Shown: positions 54,642 through 63,732 of the stretch, piece by piece
Position numbering within the stretch: position 1 is the stretch's first letter
Layout of the letters: each line of letters begins with the position of its first letter
Source: JAIXWP01 sp041391745
Lineage (GTDB): Bacteria > Bacteroidota > Bacteroidia > Flavobacteriales_D > Sanyastnellaceae
NCBI GenBank assembly: GCA_041391745.1
Contig: JAWKNK010000013.1
Location: forward strand, 45,614 to 109,613
DNA length: 64,000 bases
Reading direction: 5' to 3'
Notes under the pieces: generated by a model
The model's input: the letters and a program-made list of their open reading frames with translations, nothing else
What the model was told of the DNA's origin: nothing
Databases searched by the model: none
Made by a program: the position numbers and the translations under genes

Positions 54642-55854
54642 ATGAATATTCACGAGTATCAAGGTAAATCTATTCTAAGCAGCTTCGGAGTTGCTGTACA
54701 GAGAGGTTATGTTGCTGAAACCCCTGAAGAAGCTGTTGAAGTTGCTAAAAAACTTCAAGAGGAAACTAGCACGGGTTGGTTCGTTGTTAAAGCTCAAATC
54801 CATGCAGGTGGTAGAGGAAAAGGAACGGTTACTGAAACCGGTTCTAGAGGAGTTGTTTTAGCAAAAGGAATTGATGAAGTTGCTGATAAAGCAAAAGGTA
54901 TTCTTGGTGGACACCTTGTTACCCTTCAGACAAAGGCTGATGGTAAATTCGTTTCGAAAGTATTCATCGCAGAAGACGTTTATGCTCCTGGAGCAAGCGA
55001 GCCTCGCGAATTCTATATGTCGGTTCTTCTTGACAGAGGTCAAGGTAGAAATGTAATTGTTTATTCTCCAGAAGGAGGAATGAACATTGAAGATGTAGCT
55101 CACAACACTCCTGAGAAAATTTTCACTGAAACAATTGATCCTTTGACAGGTGTCACTGATTTTCAGTGTAGAAAGATTGCTTTCAACTTAGGTCTTTCAG
55201 GAAATGCCTTCAAAGAAATGGGCAAATTTGTGAAGGCGCTTTATGCAGCTTACGTTTGGTAGCGATTCTTCTATGTTTGAAATCAACCCTGTGTTAAAGA
55301 CATCTGACGATAAAATCATTGCAGTTGATGCTAAAGTGACATTGGATGGCAACAGCCTTTTCCGTCACCCAGACTACGCTGCTATGCGCGATACAACTGA
55401 AGAAGATCCATTGGAAGTAGAAGCAGGTGCAGCTGGTTTGAACTACGTGAAGCTCGACGGTAACGTTGGCTGTATGGTAAACGGTGCTGGTCTTGCAATG
55501 GCTACTATGGATATCATCAAACTTTCAGGTGGTGATCCAGCAAACTTCCTAGATGTTGGAGGTACAGCAGATGCTAAGCGTGTTGAAATTGCGTTCCGTA
55601 TGATTCTTCGCGATCCAAACGTTAAGGCAATTTTGGTAAACATTTTCGGCGGAATCGTACGTTGCGACCGTGTGGCTCAAGGTATTGTTGATGCATACAA
55701 GAACATCGAGAATATTTCTGTTCCAATCATCGTTCGTCTTCAAGGTACAAATGCTGAAGAAGCAAAAGCACTTATCGATGGAAGTGGATTAGCAGTACAT
55801 TCTGCAATTACTCTTCAAGAAGCTGCAGATAAAGTGAAAGAAGTATTGGCTTAA
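54642..55854 (+). CDS. sucC: Succinate-CoA ligase (ADP-forming) subunit beta (one frameshift)
   Basis: About 404 aa. It forms the ATP-grasp subunit that makes ATP from succinyl-CoA in the TCA cycle. It starts at ATG 54642 (MNIHEYQGKSILSSFGVAVQ); earlier in-frame codons give no family sequence. VVKAQIHAGGRGKGTVTETG is the ATP-grasp nucleotide site, and VKLDGNVGCMVNGAGLAMAT, LDVGGTADAKRVEIAFRMIL and VNIFGGIVRCDRVAQGIV are the SucC C-terminal signatures. One extra T near 55255 (TACGTTTGGTAGC where TACGTTGGTAGC is needed) breaks the frame; the two parts overlap cleanly and sequence identity is continuous, so it is a base error in a T run, not decay. Confidence 0.95.
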
Positions 55855-55875
55855 TTATTAGCTTTTAAATAGAAT

Positions 55876-55911
55876 GAAAATCCCCTCGCTGATGGTGAGG
55901 GGATTTTTTTG
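55876..55911 (+). terminator. Rho-independent terminator after sucC
   Basis: AAAATCCCCTC and GAGGGGATTTT form an 11-bp GC-rich stem with loop GCTGATGGT, followed by TTT. It lies between the sucC stop and the convergent methyltransferase stop at 55915, and could serve both. Confidence 0.9.
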
Positions 55912-55914
55912 TGC

Positions 55915-56556
55915 CTATTTTTTTCTCAAAATCATAACACCATCACGAATCGGCAGCAACACATTTTCTACTCTTTCATCTGAAGTCACCATTTTGTTGA
56001 GTTGATCCAAAACCTGAGTTTCAATATCGTTTTCTTTGATTTCCTCTACCACTTTTCCGCTCCAAAGCACATTATCGATTAAAATCCAGCCTCCACTCGG
56101 CATTTTTTCAATCAACATCTTGTAGTACTGGATATAATTTTCCTTATCGGCATCAATAAATACCAAGTCAAACGGACCTTCAAGTGTTGGAATGACTTGC
56201 ACGGCATTACCATAGATAAACTGAACTTTATCTCCATTTATAGCTTGAGGTCTATATTTTTCATGAATCCAGCCGAGCTCATCGTTTACATCTATAGAAG
56301 TCAACTTGCCTTTTTCGGTAAGCCCCTCTGCCAAACACCAAGTGCTATAAGCGGTGTAAGTGCCTATTTCTAAAATAGAAGATGGACGAATCATTTTTGA
56401 AATGGCTGAAAGGACCCTCCCTTGAAAATGTCCGCTGCTCATACGTGGCATCACCATTTTTTGCCAAGTTTCTCTTGTCAATGCCTGAAGCATAGGACTT
56501 TCCGTTGATGTATGACTTGCTGCGTAGTCATCGATTTCTTGTGGTAAAAAATTCAT
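55915..56556 (-). CDS. O-methyltransferase, class I SAM-dependent
   Basis: 213 aa of the O-methyltransferase family (catechol O-methyltransferase-like). Visible are the SAM-binding motif I EIGTYTAYSTWCLAEGL, motif II SIDVNDELGWIHEKYR, the metal-site/SAM segment LVFIDADKENYIQYYKMLIE and LIDNVLWSGKVVEEIKEND, with the metal-binding Asp and Asn. The substrate is not clear; small-molecule, caffeoyl-CoA-type and rRNA or tRNA hydroxyuridine (TrmR-like) targets are all possible. The gene stands alone between the sucC terminator and the divergent mechanosensitive-channel gene. Confidence 0.9.
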   Translation of the reverse strand: MNFLPQEIDDYAASHTSTESPMLQALTRETWQKMVMPRMSSGHFQGRVLSAISKMIRPSSILEIGTYTAYSTWCLAEGLTEKGKLTSIDVNDELGWIHEKYRPQAINGDKVQFIYGNAVQVIPTLEGPFDLVFIDADKENYIQYYKMLIEKMPSGGWILIDNVLWSGKVVEEIKENDIETQVLDQLNKMVTSDERVENVLLPIRDGVMILRKK

Positions 56557-56614
56557 AGTACAAAGGTCGTTAAATCATACCGATTGCAAGGAAATACTCT
56601 CTTAACTTTGCCAC

Positions 56615-57886
56615 ATGAATCTTGGAGAAATTTCTGACTACCTAAGACACCTTATTCAATCAGCTTCTTTGACGGGAAAGGAAGCAGCTTATGCTTATTT
56701 TATCATTTCGCTGCTTAGTCTTGCGATAATTTGCTTTTTGATTTGGGCTTTTTCAAGATTTTTATTGGTGAGAGTCATCAAACAAATCGTTCGACGTAGC
56801 AAATCGAAGTGGGACGATCACTTTTATAGATTCAAAGTTTTTAAAAGTGTTTCATTTATAATTATCGCCTTAATTATAGTAAGAGCGGTTCCATTTGTCT
56901 TCCAAGATTTGCCAAATTGGATTCATTTCGTTGAAATTGCCAGTCGCATTTACTTGGTTTTATCTATTATGTTTACTGTAAATGCTACTTTAAACGCTTT
57001 GCTCGGAATCCTGGAGTCTTACGATAATCTCAAAGACAAACCATTGAGAAGCTACAAGCAAGTAGCTAAGATTATTTTCTACTTAATAGGATTCATTTTC
57101 ATCTTATCTATCATTATCGGCCAAAGTCCAGTTTATATATTGACAGGATTTGGTGCTGTAACTGCTGTCTTCCTTCTCATATTTAGAGATCCTATTCTTG
57201 GTTTTGTGGCGAGTATACAAATGAGCGCTATCGACCTTGTGCGAATAGGTGATTGGATTGAAGTTTCAAAATATGGCGCAGACGGTGAAGTGGTGGAAAT
57301 TAATTTGACTACGATTAAAGTTCAAAACTGGGATATGACGATAACCATCGTTCCTAGTTATGCCATCGTGAGCGAATCGTTCAAGAATTGGCGGGGAATG
57401 CAGGAAAGTGATGGTCGAAGAATAAAACGACACATCAATATTAAAATTTCCAGTATCAAATTTTGCAATGAGCAATTGTTTCAAAAACTCCTCAGTGTAG
57501 AGCGCATAAATGAATATTTGATAGAGCGTGGAAGAGAAATTGATGCTTACAATGTGATGAATGAGGTGAATAAAGAGGTGCTCATCAACGGAAGACACAT
57601 GACCAACATCGGTATTTTTAGAGTTTACGCTGAAAAATATTTGGCTCAAAATCCAAATGTGAATACCAACATGACCTTCATGGTGCGTCAATTGCAGCCC
57701 ACCGAAAATGGAATTCCACTTGAAGTATATTGTTTTTCTAAAATAAAATCGTGGGAAGGTTACGAGCGAATTGCAGCCGACATCTTCGATCACTTACTAG
57801 CAAGTGTAGAATATTTTGAACTCGAAGTCTTCCAAAGCCCAAGTGGCAGCGACTGGAGTGGTTTTAATCAGCAAAAGCATGATTAA
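56615..57886 (+). CDS. MscS-family mechanosensitive ion channel
   Basis: 423 aa with four to five transmembrane helices: about 25-48 (YAYFIISLLSLAIICFLIWA), 78-95, 106-130, 145-165 (IFYLIGFIFILSIIIGQSPV) and the pore-lining TM3-like helix at about 168-195 (YILTGFGAVTAVFLLIFRDP). The MscS beta domain follows: GDWIEVSKYGADGEVVEINL, TTIKVQNWDMTITIVPSYAI, FKNWRGMQESDGRRIKRHIN, typical of the YnaI/YbdG-like subset. It protects against osmotic downshock. TAACTTTG at about 56605 with TTG 16 bp upstream is a weak promoter. The stop TAA overlaps the next gene's ATG (TAATG). Confidence 0.92.
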   Translation: MNLGEISDYLRHLIQSASLTGKEAAYAYFIISLLSLAIICFLIWAFSRFLLVRVIKQIVRRSKSKWDDHFYRFKVFKSVSFIIIALIIVRAVPFVFQDLPNWIHFVEIASRIYLVLSIMFTVNATLNALLGILESYDNLKDKPLRSYKQVAKIIFYLIGFIFILSIIIGQSPVYILTGFGAVTAVFLLIFRDPILGFVASIQMSAIDLVRIGDWIEVSKYGADGEVVEINLTTIKVQNWDMTITIVPSYAIVSESFKNWRGMQESDGRRIKRHINIKISSIKFCNEQLFQKLLSVERINEYLIERGREIDAYNVMNEVNKEVLINGRHMTNIGIFRVYAEKYLAQNPNVNTNMTFMVRQLQPTENGIPLEVYCFSKIKSWEGYERIAADIFDHLLASVEYFELEVFQSPSGSDWSGFNQQKHD

Positions 57887-58445
57887 TGCAGAAGTGATGC
57901 AGCGTATGGCTTGCTTACGCTGCTGGGAATGGAGGTTTGGCACTTATTGCTGGATTTTACAACTGAAAAAGTCGACTTAGCAGCAGCTTATCGTTGGCCA
58001 TGGGCCGTTCTGGAATCAAATTATTTTTGGAATAATCACAGGGTTAATTGCCGGGAAAATGGCCACTTGGATTGTCGGAGCTAAATTCATGACTCCCGTT
58101 CGATTGAAATATGCCAGAATTTTTAAAGGCCTTACACTTTCTACATCACAAATATGGTTCGTGAGTTATTGCGCGGGGGTAGGAGAGGAGCTCCTTTTTC
58201 GCGGCGCCATCCAACCATTTATCGGAATTCCTATCACATCCGTCTTGTTTGTAGCTATTCATGGATACCTCGACCCGCGCAATTGGCGATTGATGGTTTA
58301 CGGAATTTGGATGTCACTCGTTATCGCATGGGTAGGATGGATGAGCGATTCTTATGGACTTGTCTCGGCGATGATCGCTCATATGCTAATCGACGTAGTT
58401 ATTTTATCCTCAGACAGCGAAGATAGCAGCACTTCCGCGGCCTAG
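57886..58445 (+). CDS. CPBP family intramembrane metalloprotease (frameshifted N-terminus)
   Basis: About 187 codons. The C-terminal 128 aa from 58059 are open and carry the CPBP/Abi motif 1 GVGEELLFRGAIQP (EExxxR) and motif 2 FVAIHGYLDPRNWR (H, then the later HMLID), inside hydrophobic helices (YGIWMSLVIAWVGWMSDSYG). The N-terminal part, from an ATG that overlaps the upstream TAA, reads DAAYGLLTLLGM in one frame and FGIITGLIAGKM in another, so at least two indels lie between 57893 and 58050. The family cleaves membrane proteins (CAAX-type or bacteriocin immunity-like) with a Glu-His metal centre. The substrate is unknown. Confidence 0.78.
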
Positions 58446-58460
58446 CTGTATATTTGCAGC

Positions 58461-58802
58461 ATGGCAAAGTCATTTGAAGAATTAGGCGGATTAATTTATT
58501 CTACCAATAAAAATTTGGATTTGTCTTCCAATGAAGATGAAATCGAAACACTGTCACCTGAAAAACAGGACTTGAGGATTTGGTTAGAAAAAAATCATCG
58601 CGGAGGTAAAACAGCGAGTGTAATTAAAGGATTTGTGGGAAAGACGGAGGATTTAGAAGCATTAGCGAAAACATTGAAGTCAAAATGTGGCACCGGCGGT
58701 TCAGCTAAGGAAGGTGAAATCATTATTCAAGGTGATCACAGAGAGAAAATTCTTCAAATTCTCACTCAAATGAAGTACAAAGCCAAAAAAGCAGGAGCAT
58801 AA
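58461..58802 (+). CDS. SUI1/eIF1-like translation initiation factor homolog (YciH-type)
   Basis: 113 aa. The SUI1 core is clear: LRIWLEKNHRGGKTASVIKG, FVGKTEDLEALAKTLKSKCG, TGGSAKEGEIIIQGDHREKI, LQILTQMKYKAKKAG. A short N-terminal part (GGLIYSTNKNLDLSS) precedes it. Bacterial homologs of eIF1 bind the 30S and influence start selection and ribosome recycling in vitro; their cell role is unclear. The stop overlaps the next gene's ATG by one base (TAATG at 58802). Confidence 0.92.
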   Translation: MAKSFEELGGLIYSTNKNLDLSSNEDEIETLSPEKQDLRIWLEKNHRGGKTASVIKGFVGKTEDLEALAKTLKSKCGTGGSAKEGEIIIQGDHREKILQILTQMKYKAKKAGA

Positions 58803-59992
58803 TGAAACGCCTTTCAAACGGTGAATTTGATATTTCTATCAAAACCCTACAATATTTAGAGCCAATTCTCGAGCAAGAACTTCGAGATTTAGGCGCGACC
58901 GACATTACTATTGGAAAAAGAATAGTACACACAAAGGGCGATTTGCAGTTTTTATATAAATGTAATTTGCACTTGAGAACAGCACTTCGCGTGTTGGTTC
59001 CGCTTATTGATTTCACTTCAGATTCTCCTGATCATCTATACAATCAGTTCAAGAAATTTCCGTGGGACACCGTTTTGAATTTAGATCAAACCTTTGCAAT
59101 TGACGCTGCGGTTCATTCCTCAGTGTACAATTTGCCGCATTTTGCAGCTTTGCGCGCGAAAGATGCGTTGGTAGATTACTTTAAAGACAGGTACAACGAA
59201 AGACCAAACGTAGATAAGGATGATCCAGACGTTCGATTCTTACTTCATATTGATGAAAATAAAGTGACCCTTTCTCTTGATAGTTCAGGTGAATCATTGA
59301 ACAGAAGAGGGTACCGCACAAGTGGAGCTGGCGCACCGCTCAATGAAGTATTGGCCGCCGCTATGATTTTAATGACGGGTTGGAAAGGAGAAACTCCATT
59401 TGTAAATCCTATGTGTGGAAGCGCTACACTAGCTATTGAGGCAGCATTTATTGCAACCAATAAACCATCGTGCTGGAATCGTGAGAGATTTGGTTTTATG
59501 ACCTGGAAAGATTTTGAAGTGGAAAGCTGGAAGGAGATTCTTCGAGATGCCATTCAAGAATTTAAACCATTGAAGCACCTAATTCACGCATCAGACGTAG
59601 ATCATAAAGCACTGCGCGCCGCTAAAGCGAATATTATAGAAGCCGAACTTCGTGATGAGATCGTGCTTGAGCAAGCAGATTTTTTTGATATGAATAAGAT
59701 GAGTGAAGGAGGGGTGATTGTAGTAAATCCGCCGTACGGTGAACGCATGGACGATCAACAAACTGAATTTTTATATAAAAGAATAGGAGATCAATTCAAA
59801 CATCAGTGGTCGGGATATACCGCATGGCTTATCAGTAGCAATATGCGCGCCTTGAAAAATGTAGGTTTGCGACCATTTAAAAAATTCAATGTAATGAATG
59901 GCCAGTTGGAATGTAAGTTTCAGGGTTATGAATTATTCAGAGGCGATCGCGCTGAATTCGTCAGAACAAGAAAAGAAGGTCAAGATCAATAG
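58802..59992 (+). CDS. THUMP-domain class I SAM-dependent rRNA/tRNA methyltransferase (RlmL/Trm-like)
   Basis: 396 aa. Residues about 55-165 form a THUMP RNA-binding domain (KRIVHTKGDLQFLYKCNLHL to RPNVDKDDPDVRFLLHIDEN). The N-terminal half of the RlmL-type methyltransferase follows: YRTSGAGAPLNEVLAAAMIL, then NPMCGSATLAIEAAFIATNK (motif I), HASDVDHKALRAAKANIIEA (motif II) and VVNPPYGERM (motif IV, NPPY), which fits N2-guanine or N6-adenine methylation of RNA. Annotation pipelines often label it as a putative N6-adenine DNA methylase; the THUMP domain argues for RNA. It is full length. Confidence 0.9.
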   Translation: MKRLSNGEFDISIKTLQYLEPILEQELRDLGATDITIGKRIVHTKGDLQFLYKCNLHLRTALRVLVPLIDFTSDSPDHLYNQFKKFPWDTVLNLDQTFAIDAAVHSSVYNLPHFAALRAKDALVDYFKDRYNERPNVDKDDPDVRFLLHIDENKVTLSLDSSGESLNRRGYRTSGAGAPLNEVLAAAMILMTGWKGETPFVNPMCGSATLAIEAAFIATNKPSCWNRERFGFMTWKDFEVESWKEILRDAIQEFKPLKHLIHASDVDHKALRAAKANIIEAELRDEIVLEQADFFDMNKMSEGGVIVVNPPYGERMDDQQTEFLYKRIGDQFKHQWSGYTAWLISSNMRALKNVGLRPFKKFNVMNGQLECKFQGYELFRGDRAEFVRTRKEGQDQ

Positions 59993-60072
59993 AGATTTTA
60001 TATCCTTAAGTAAATATTGTCTTAACCTAAATAGAGCGCTTTCCTATTACTTTTGCCTATACTTTTTAAAAA

Positions 60073-60723
60073 ATGAATATTTCTCTCAACGCTATATTTC
60101 AAGCTCTTGTCCCTAAGGACAAAAAGTTTATTCCATTGTTTGTGCAAGCTTCAGCTAATACTTTAGAAGCTGCGGAAGTGCTTAAAAATGCAATGACTAG
60201 CGATAGTGTGAGCAGAATCAATGCGTTGAAGAAAATTGAAATGCTTGAAACGCAGGGCGATGAGTACACTCATGGAATTTTGCAAGAAGCAGCTTCAACT
60301 TTCATCACACCATTCGATCGTGAGGATATTCAGAGTTTAGCAGTAACACTGGATGATGTATATGACTTTATTCATGGAACATCAAAGCGTATTGAGTTGT
60401 ATAAAATTCATCACATTCATCCTGCAATGCAAGAAATTGCTGGATATATCTATGAAAGTGCGATTGAACTCAATCAAATTATCGCAAATCTTCACAACCT
60501 GAGATATACCGCTGAAATGCGTAAGAGCCTTTCTATCATAAAAAATTATGAGAAAAAATCTCAAGATACTTATGATGATGTGATTGGACAATTATTCAAA
60601 AATGATTCCAATGCCTTAGAGGTATTGAAGTTGAAAGAGGTGCTTTCATTTATGTTGGGCGCTTCAAATAGCTTGGTTTCTACGGCCAGTGTTATTGAAA
60701 ATGTCTTGGTTAAATTCTCATAA
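60073..60723 (+). CDS. DUF47 (PhoU-like) family protein
   Basis: 216 aa, all-helical and PhoU-like, with TFITPFDREDIQSLAVTLDD, the conserved E/DxxD metal motif region, then FIHGTSKRIELYKIHH and NYEKKSQDTYDDVIGQLFKN. DUF47 proteins usually pair with a PiT-family phosphate transporter and regulate it; here the next gene is an SDR and no PiT gene is next to it. The -7 element TACTTTTG at 60048-60055, 18 bp before the ATG, is a promoter candidate. Confidence 0.9.
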   Translation: MNISLNAIFQALVPKDKKFIPLFVQASANTLEAAEVLKNAMTSDSVSRINALKKIEMLETQGDEYTHGILQEAASTFITPFDREDIQSLAVTLDDVYDFIHGTSKRIELYKIHHIHPAMQEIAGYIYESAIELNQIIANLHNLRYTAEMRKSLSIIKNYEKKSQDTYDDVIGQLFKNDSNALEVLKLKEVLSFMLGASNSLVSTASVIENVLVKFS

Positions 60724-60754
60724 GTCTTAACTTCACGGCAAAAATTAATTTGTC

Positions 60755-61513
60755 GTGAAAGAAGTTGCCGTAGTTAGTGGAGCCACAGCAGGGTTTGGAA
60801 AGGCCATTGCATATAAATTGGCTCAAAATGGATTTGACCTCATAATTACAGGAAGAAGAAAGGATCGCCTAGATGCCATTGCTTCCGATATCCAATCAAA
60901 ATTTCAAGTCGATGTTTTGCCGCTTTGCTTTGATGTACGAAGCGAAGCAGACTTGCATGCTGCCTTTGAAACGATTCCTGCTTCTTGGAAACGCTGGACA
61001 GTACTTATCAATAATGCAGGTTTAGCAGTGGGAAGAGATGCGCTAGATCAAGGAGTTGTTGATGACTGGGAACGCATGATTGACACCAATATCAAGGGAT
61101 TGCTATATATGACCCGAACGTTCGTTCGGTTGATGATTGATAATAGAAAAGGCACAATAGTCAATATTGGTTCGATTGCAGGAAAAGAAGTCTATCCAGG
61201 AGGAAATGTATACAGTGCCACAAAATTTGCAGTAGATTCTTTGACAAGAAGCATGCGAATTGATTTTAATGCTCACGGCATTCGCGTGGGGCAGGTTGCT
61301 CCAGGAGCCGCTGAAACCGAATTCAGTATTGTTCGATTCAAAGGAGATCAAGAAAAAGCTGATAAAGTTTATGAAGGCTTTGTCCCACTGAGTGCCGAAG
61401 ACATTGCCGAAGCAGTGGAGTTTATAGTAAAAAGGCCAGCACATGTGAGCATAAGCGATATCGTGATTATGCCCACAGCTCAAGCCAATTCTACTTTAAT
61501 TAATAGAGAATGA
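60755..61513 (+). CDS. SDR family NADP-dependent oxidoreductase (YdfG-like)
   Basis: 252 aa, GTG start at 60755 (MKEVAVVSGATAGFGKAIAY). Cofactor motif TGxxxGxG reads SGATAGFGKAIA. The NNAG motif is LINNAGLAVG, and the catalytic triad is seen in NIGSIAGKEVYPGGNVYSAT and K (Ser, YxxxK as YSATK). GRRKDRLDA suggests NADP. The substrate class resembles YdfG, which oxidises 3-hydroxy acids. The stop overlaps the start of the amidohydrolase gene by 4 bp. Confidence 0.92.
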   Translation: MKEVAVVSGATAGFGKAIAYKLAQNGFDLIITGRRKDRLDAIASDIQSKFQVDVLPLCFDVRSEADLHAAFETIPASWKRWTVLINNAGLAVGRDALDQGVVDDWERMIDTNIKGLLYMTRTFVRLMIDNRKGTIVNIGSIAGKEVYPGGNVYSATKFAVDSLTRSMRIDFNAHGIRVGQVAPGAAETEFSIVRFKGDQEKADKVYEGFVPLSAEDIAEAVEFIVKRPAHVSISDIVIMPTAQANSTLINRE

Positions 61514-63183
61514 TTTTTTCATTAAAGAAAATAGGAAGTGTTGTATTGACAGCATTTGCGCTTAGTTCATGTCATTTTGGAAATGTTCAAGCAGATATGA
61601 TTATTCATAATGCGACCATTTACACGATGAATGAAGACAATGATATAAAAGATGCAATGGCCATCAAAGATGGAATTATAGTAGCCATCGGGCCGGAGCG
61701 TGAAATCATGAATGAGTATGACGCACCTATTATATATGATGCGCGAAAAAGAGCTATTTATCCTGGATTCATTGATGGGCATTGTCACTTTCTCGCTTAC
61801 GGATTGATGTTGCATGATGCCAACCTAGTCGGGGCGGAAAGTTTTGAAGAAGTGGTAAATCGAGTGGTGGAATACGCACCGACTCGTCAATCTGAGTGGA
61901 TAATTGGTAGAGGATGGGATCAAAACGATTGGCAGGCGCAGCAATTTCCTTCGAAAGACACCTTAGATATTCTGTTTCCTGATACTCCAGTTTATCTAAG
62001 TAGAATAGATGGACACGCTATCCTGGTAAATCAAAAAGCATTAGAGTTGGCAGGCATTACTGGCAGCACAACAATATCAGGTGGTATTATTGAGAAGAAT
62101 GATAAAGGACAATTGACAGGAGTTCTCGTTGATAATGCGATGAATCCGGTGATGAGCGTTATGCCCGAGCGCAGCCGCGAAGAAAAAATCAAAGCATTAA
62201 TAGAAGCACAGCAAAAATGCTTTGAAGTTGGCTTAACCACTTTAGATGAGGCAGGATTGGATTGGCGCGATATTGATTTAATCGATTCCTTGCAGCAAAC
62301 AGGAGAATTAAAGATGCGCATTTATGCGATGCTCAGCGACAATCAAGAGAACTACGATGTTTATTTTGAAAGAGGAATAGATACTTTGAATCTAATGCTG
62401 AATGTTAGGAGCTTCAAGTTTTATGCTGACGGAGCCTTGGGGTCTCGAGGTGCATGCTTACTTAATCCTTATGAAGACTTGCTCCAAAAGGGTAATCGAG
62501 AATATGGAATGATGCTCAAGGATGAAAGTTATTATTTGAATAGGGCTCAGATGCTATACGAAATGGGCTTTCAAATGAATACGCACGCGATAGGTGATAG
62601 TGCCAATAGAGTAATGCTACATATATATAAGGAAGTATTGGAGAAAGATAACAATAGAAGATGGAGAATAGAGCACGCACAGGTGGTAGATAAAAATGAC
62701 CTTTACATATTTAAAGAAAGAAATATAATTCCATCCGTTCAGCCTACGCATGCTACGAGTGATATGCCCTGGGCTTGGCTCAGACTGGGAAAGGCTAGGA
62801 TGGGAAGGGCGTATGCTTACAAGGAATTGGAGGCGCAGAATGGAATGTTGGCACTGGGCACAGACTTCCCCGTGGAGGGAATAAGTCCGATAAATACATT
62901 TTATGCAGCGGTGGTGAGAAAGGATAAATCAGGAAATCCGAGTGATGGGTTTCAGGTGGAGAATGCTTTATCGCGAGAAAGTGCACTACGAGGAATGACT
63001 ATTTGGAATGCAATTGCCAACTTTGAGGAGCAGTATAAAGGCAGTTTGGAAGTAGGCAAGGTTGCAGATATCGTAATATTGGATAGAGATTTAATGAAAG
63101 TTGGAGAGGATAATATTTTAGGAAGTAACGTCGATTTAGTGGTTATAGGAGGTGTTGCGGTATATGAGCGAAAAAATTATTGA
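61510..63183 (+). CDS. YtcJ-like metal-dependent amidohydrolase, lipoprotein
   Basis: 557 aa. MIFSLKKIGSVVLTAFALSS plus C is a lipoprotein signal (SSC). The amidohydrolase-3 fold is clear: YPGFIDGHCHFLAYGLMLHD (metal HxH), IIGRGWDQNDWQ, LSRIDGHAILVNQKALELAG, FYADGALGSRGACLLNPYED, MNTHAIGDSANR (His), RRWRIEHAQVVD (His) and LALGTDFPVEGISPINTFYA (Asp). It is related to YtcJ and to N-substituted formamide deformylases; the true substrate is unknown. The lipobox places it in the periplasm. It is the last protein gene before the rRNA operon. Confidence 0.88.
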   Translation: MIFSLKKIGSVVLTAFALSSCHFGNVQADMIIHNATIYTMNEDNDIKDAMAIKDGIIVAIGPEREIMNEYDAPIIYDARKRAIYPGFIDGHCHFLAYGLMLHDANLVGAESFEEVVNRVVEYAPTRQSEWIIGRGWDQNDWQAQQFPSKDTLDILFPDTPVYLSRIDGHAILVNQKALELAGITGSTTISGGIIEKNDKGQLTGVLVDNAMNPVMSVMPERSREEKIKALIEAQQKCFEVGLTTLDEAGLDWRDIDLIDSLQQTGELKMRIYAMLSDNQENYDVYFERGIDTLNLMLNVRSFKFYADGALGSRGACLLNPYEDLLQKGNREYGMMLKDESYYLNRAQMLYEMGFQMNTHAIGDSANRVMLHIYKEVLEKDNNRRWRIEHAQVVDKNDLYIFKERNIIPSVQPTHATSDMPWAWLRLGKARMGRAYAYKELEAQNGMLALGTDFPVEGISPINTFYAAVVRKDKSGNPSDGFQVENALSRESALRGMTIWNAIANFEEQYKGSLEVGKVADIVILDRDLMKVGEDNILGSNVDLVVIGGVAVYERKNY

Positions 63184-63245
63184 AAATTTTAGAGGTCATT
63201 ATCAATGTGTTAATAGAAAGTTTCGAAAAAAGTTCACATAGACAC

Positions 63246-63275
63246 TTGCACGAGTGAAAAAGCTGATTACTTTTG
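63246..63275 (+). promoter_or_regulatory. rRNA promoter P1
   Basis: TTG (63246-63248), 19 bp, TACTTTTG (63268-63275). Perfect match to the Bacteroidota consensus; it lies outside the A-tract repeats. Confidence 0.8.
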
Positions 63276-63330
63276 CACCCGCTTTTCAAAACAACAACGA
63301 CGTTCTTTGATCAAACGAAAAGCAGAGTGA

Positions 63331-63390
63331 AAAAAAAATCTGAAAAAAGATTTGGTTTGAGAAAGAGACTTACACTACTTTTGCCGCCCC
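63331..63390 (+). promoter_or_regulatory. rRNA promoter P2 (repeat copy 1)
   Basis: An A-tract with AAATCT..AGATTT symmetry, then TTTGGTTTGA, then TACTTTTG at 63376-63383 followed by GCCGCCCC. The two TTG candidates are 21 and 16 bp from the -7 element. Confidence 0.75.
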
Positions 63391-63429
63391 TTTCGACGGA
63401 GAGGTGAAAGAAGGAAAGTTGAAATATCA

Positions 63430-63489
63430 AAAAAAAATCTGAAAAAAGATTTGGATTGAGAGAAACACTTTTAGTACTTTTGCCGCCCC
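63430..63489 (+). promoter_or_regulatory. rRNA promoter P3 (repeat copy 2)
   Basis: Same order: A-tract, TTTGGATTGA, TACTTTTG at 63475-63482, GCCGCCCC. TTG spacings are again 21 and 16 bp. Confidence 0.75.
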
Positions 63490-63536
63490 ATTAAAAAAGG
63501 GAGAGCAAGCTTACCTAAAGAGGTTTGAAGCCAGAG

Positions 63537-63596
63537 AAAAAAATCTTGAAAAAAGATTTGGATTGAAAGAAAAAGTTTTAATACTTTTGCCGCCCC
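63537..63596 (+). promoter_or_regulatory. rRNA promoter P4 (repeat copy 3)
   Basis: A-tract, TTTGGATTGA, TACTTTTG at 63582-63589, GCCGCCCC, with TTG spacings 21 and 16 bp. Confidence 0.75.
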
Positions 63597-63636
63597 AAAC
63601 AAAAAGGGAAAGCAAACAAGGTTAAAAGATATCTTG

Positions 63637-63695
63637 AAAAAAAAATCGAAAAAAGATTTGGATTGAAGGAAACTCTGATAGTATGTTTGCCGCCC
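63637..63695 (+). promoter_or_regulatory. rRNA promoter P5 (repeat copy 4, nearest to 16S)
   Basis: A-tract, TTTGGATTGA, TATGTTTG at 63682-63689, GCCGCCCG. The -7 differs from the others by two bases but still fits TAnnTTTG. It is about 105 bp before the 16S 5' end. Confidence 0.72.
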
Positions 63696-63732
63696 GTTTC
63701 GAAAGTAGTTTTGAACGGGAGGAAGTGAAAAA

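Larger units (their letters stand above)
63331..63695 (+). repeat. Four tandem imperfect promoter repeats, period about 100 bp
   Basis: About 60 bp is conserved in each unit (A-tract, AAATCT..AGATTT dyad, TTTGGATTGA, TAnnTTTG, GCCGCCC), separated by about 40 bp of unrelated sequence. The -7 elements are 99, 107 and 100 bp apart. Confidence 0.82.

Noticed and set aside
58802..59992. DNA adenine methylase of a restriction-modification system
   Set aside because: The THUMP domain and the SUI1-like neighbour point to RNA methylation, and no restriction enzyme is adjacent.
63331..63695. CRISPR-like repeat array before 16S
   Set aside because: The repeats contain promoter elements, differ in sequence and spacing, have no uniform spacers, no cas genes are present, and they face the rRNA gene.
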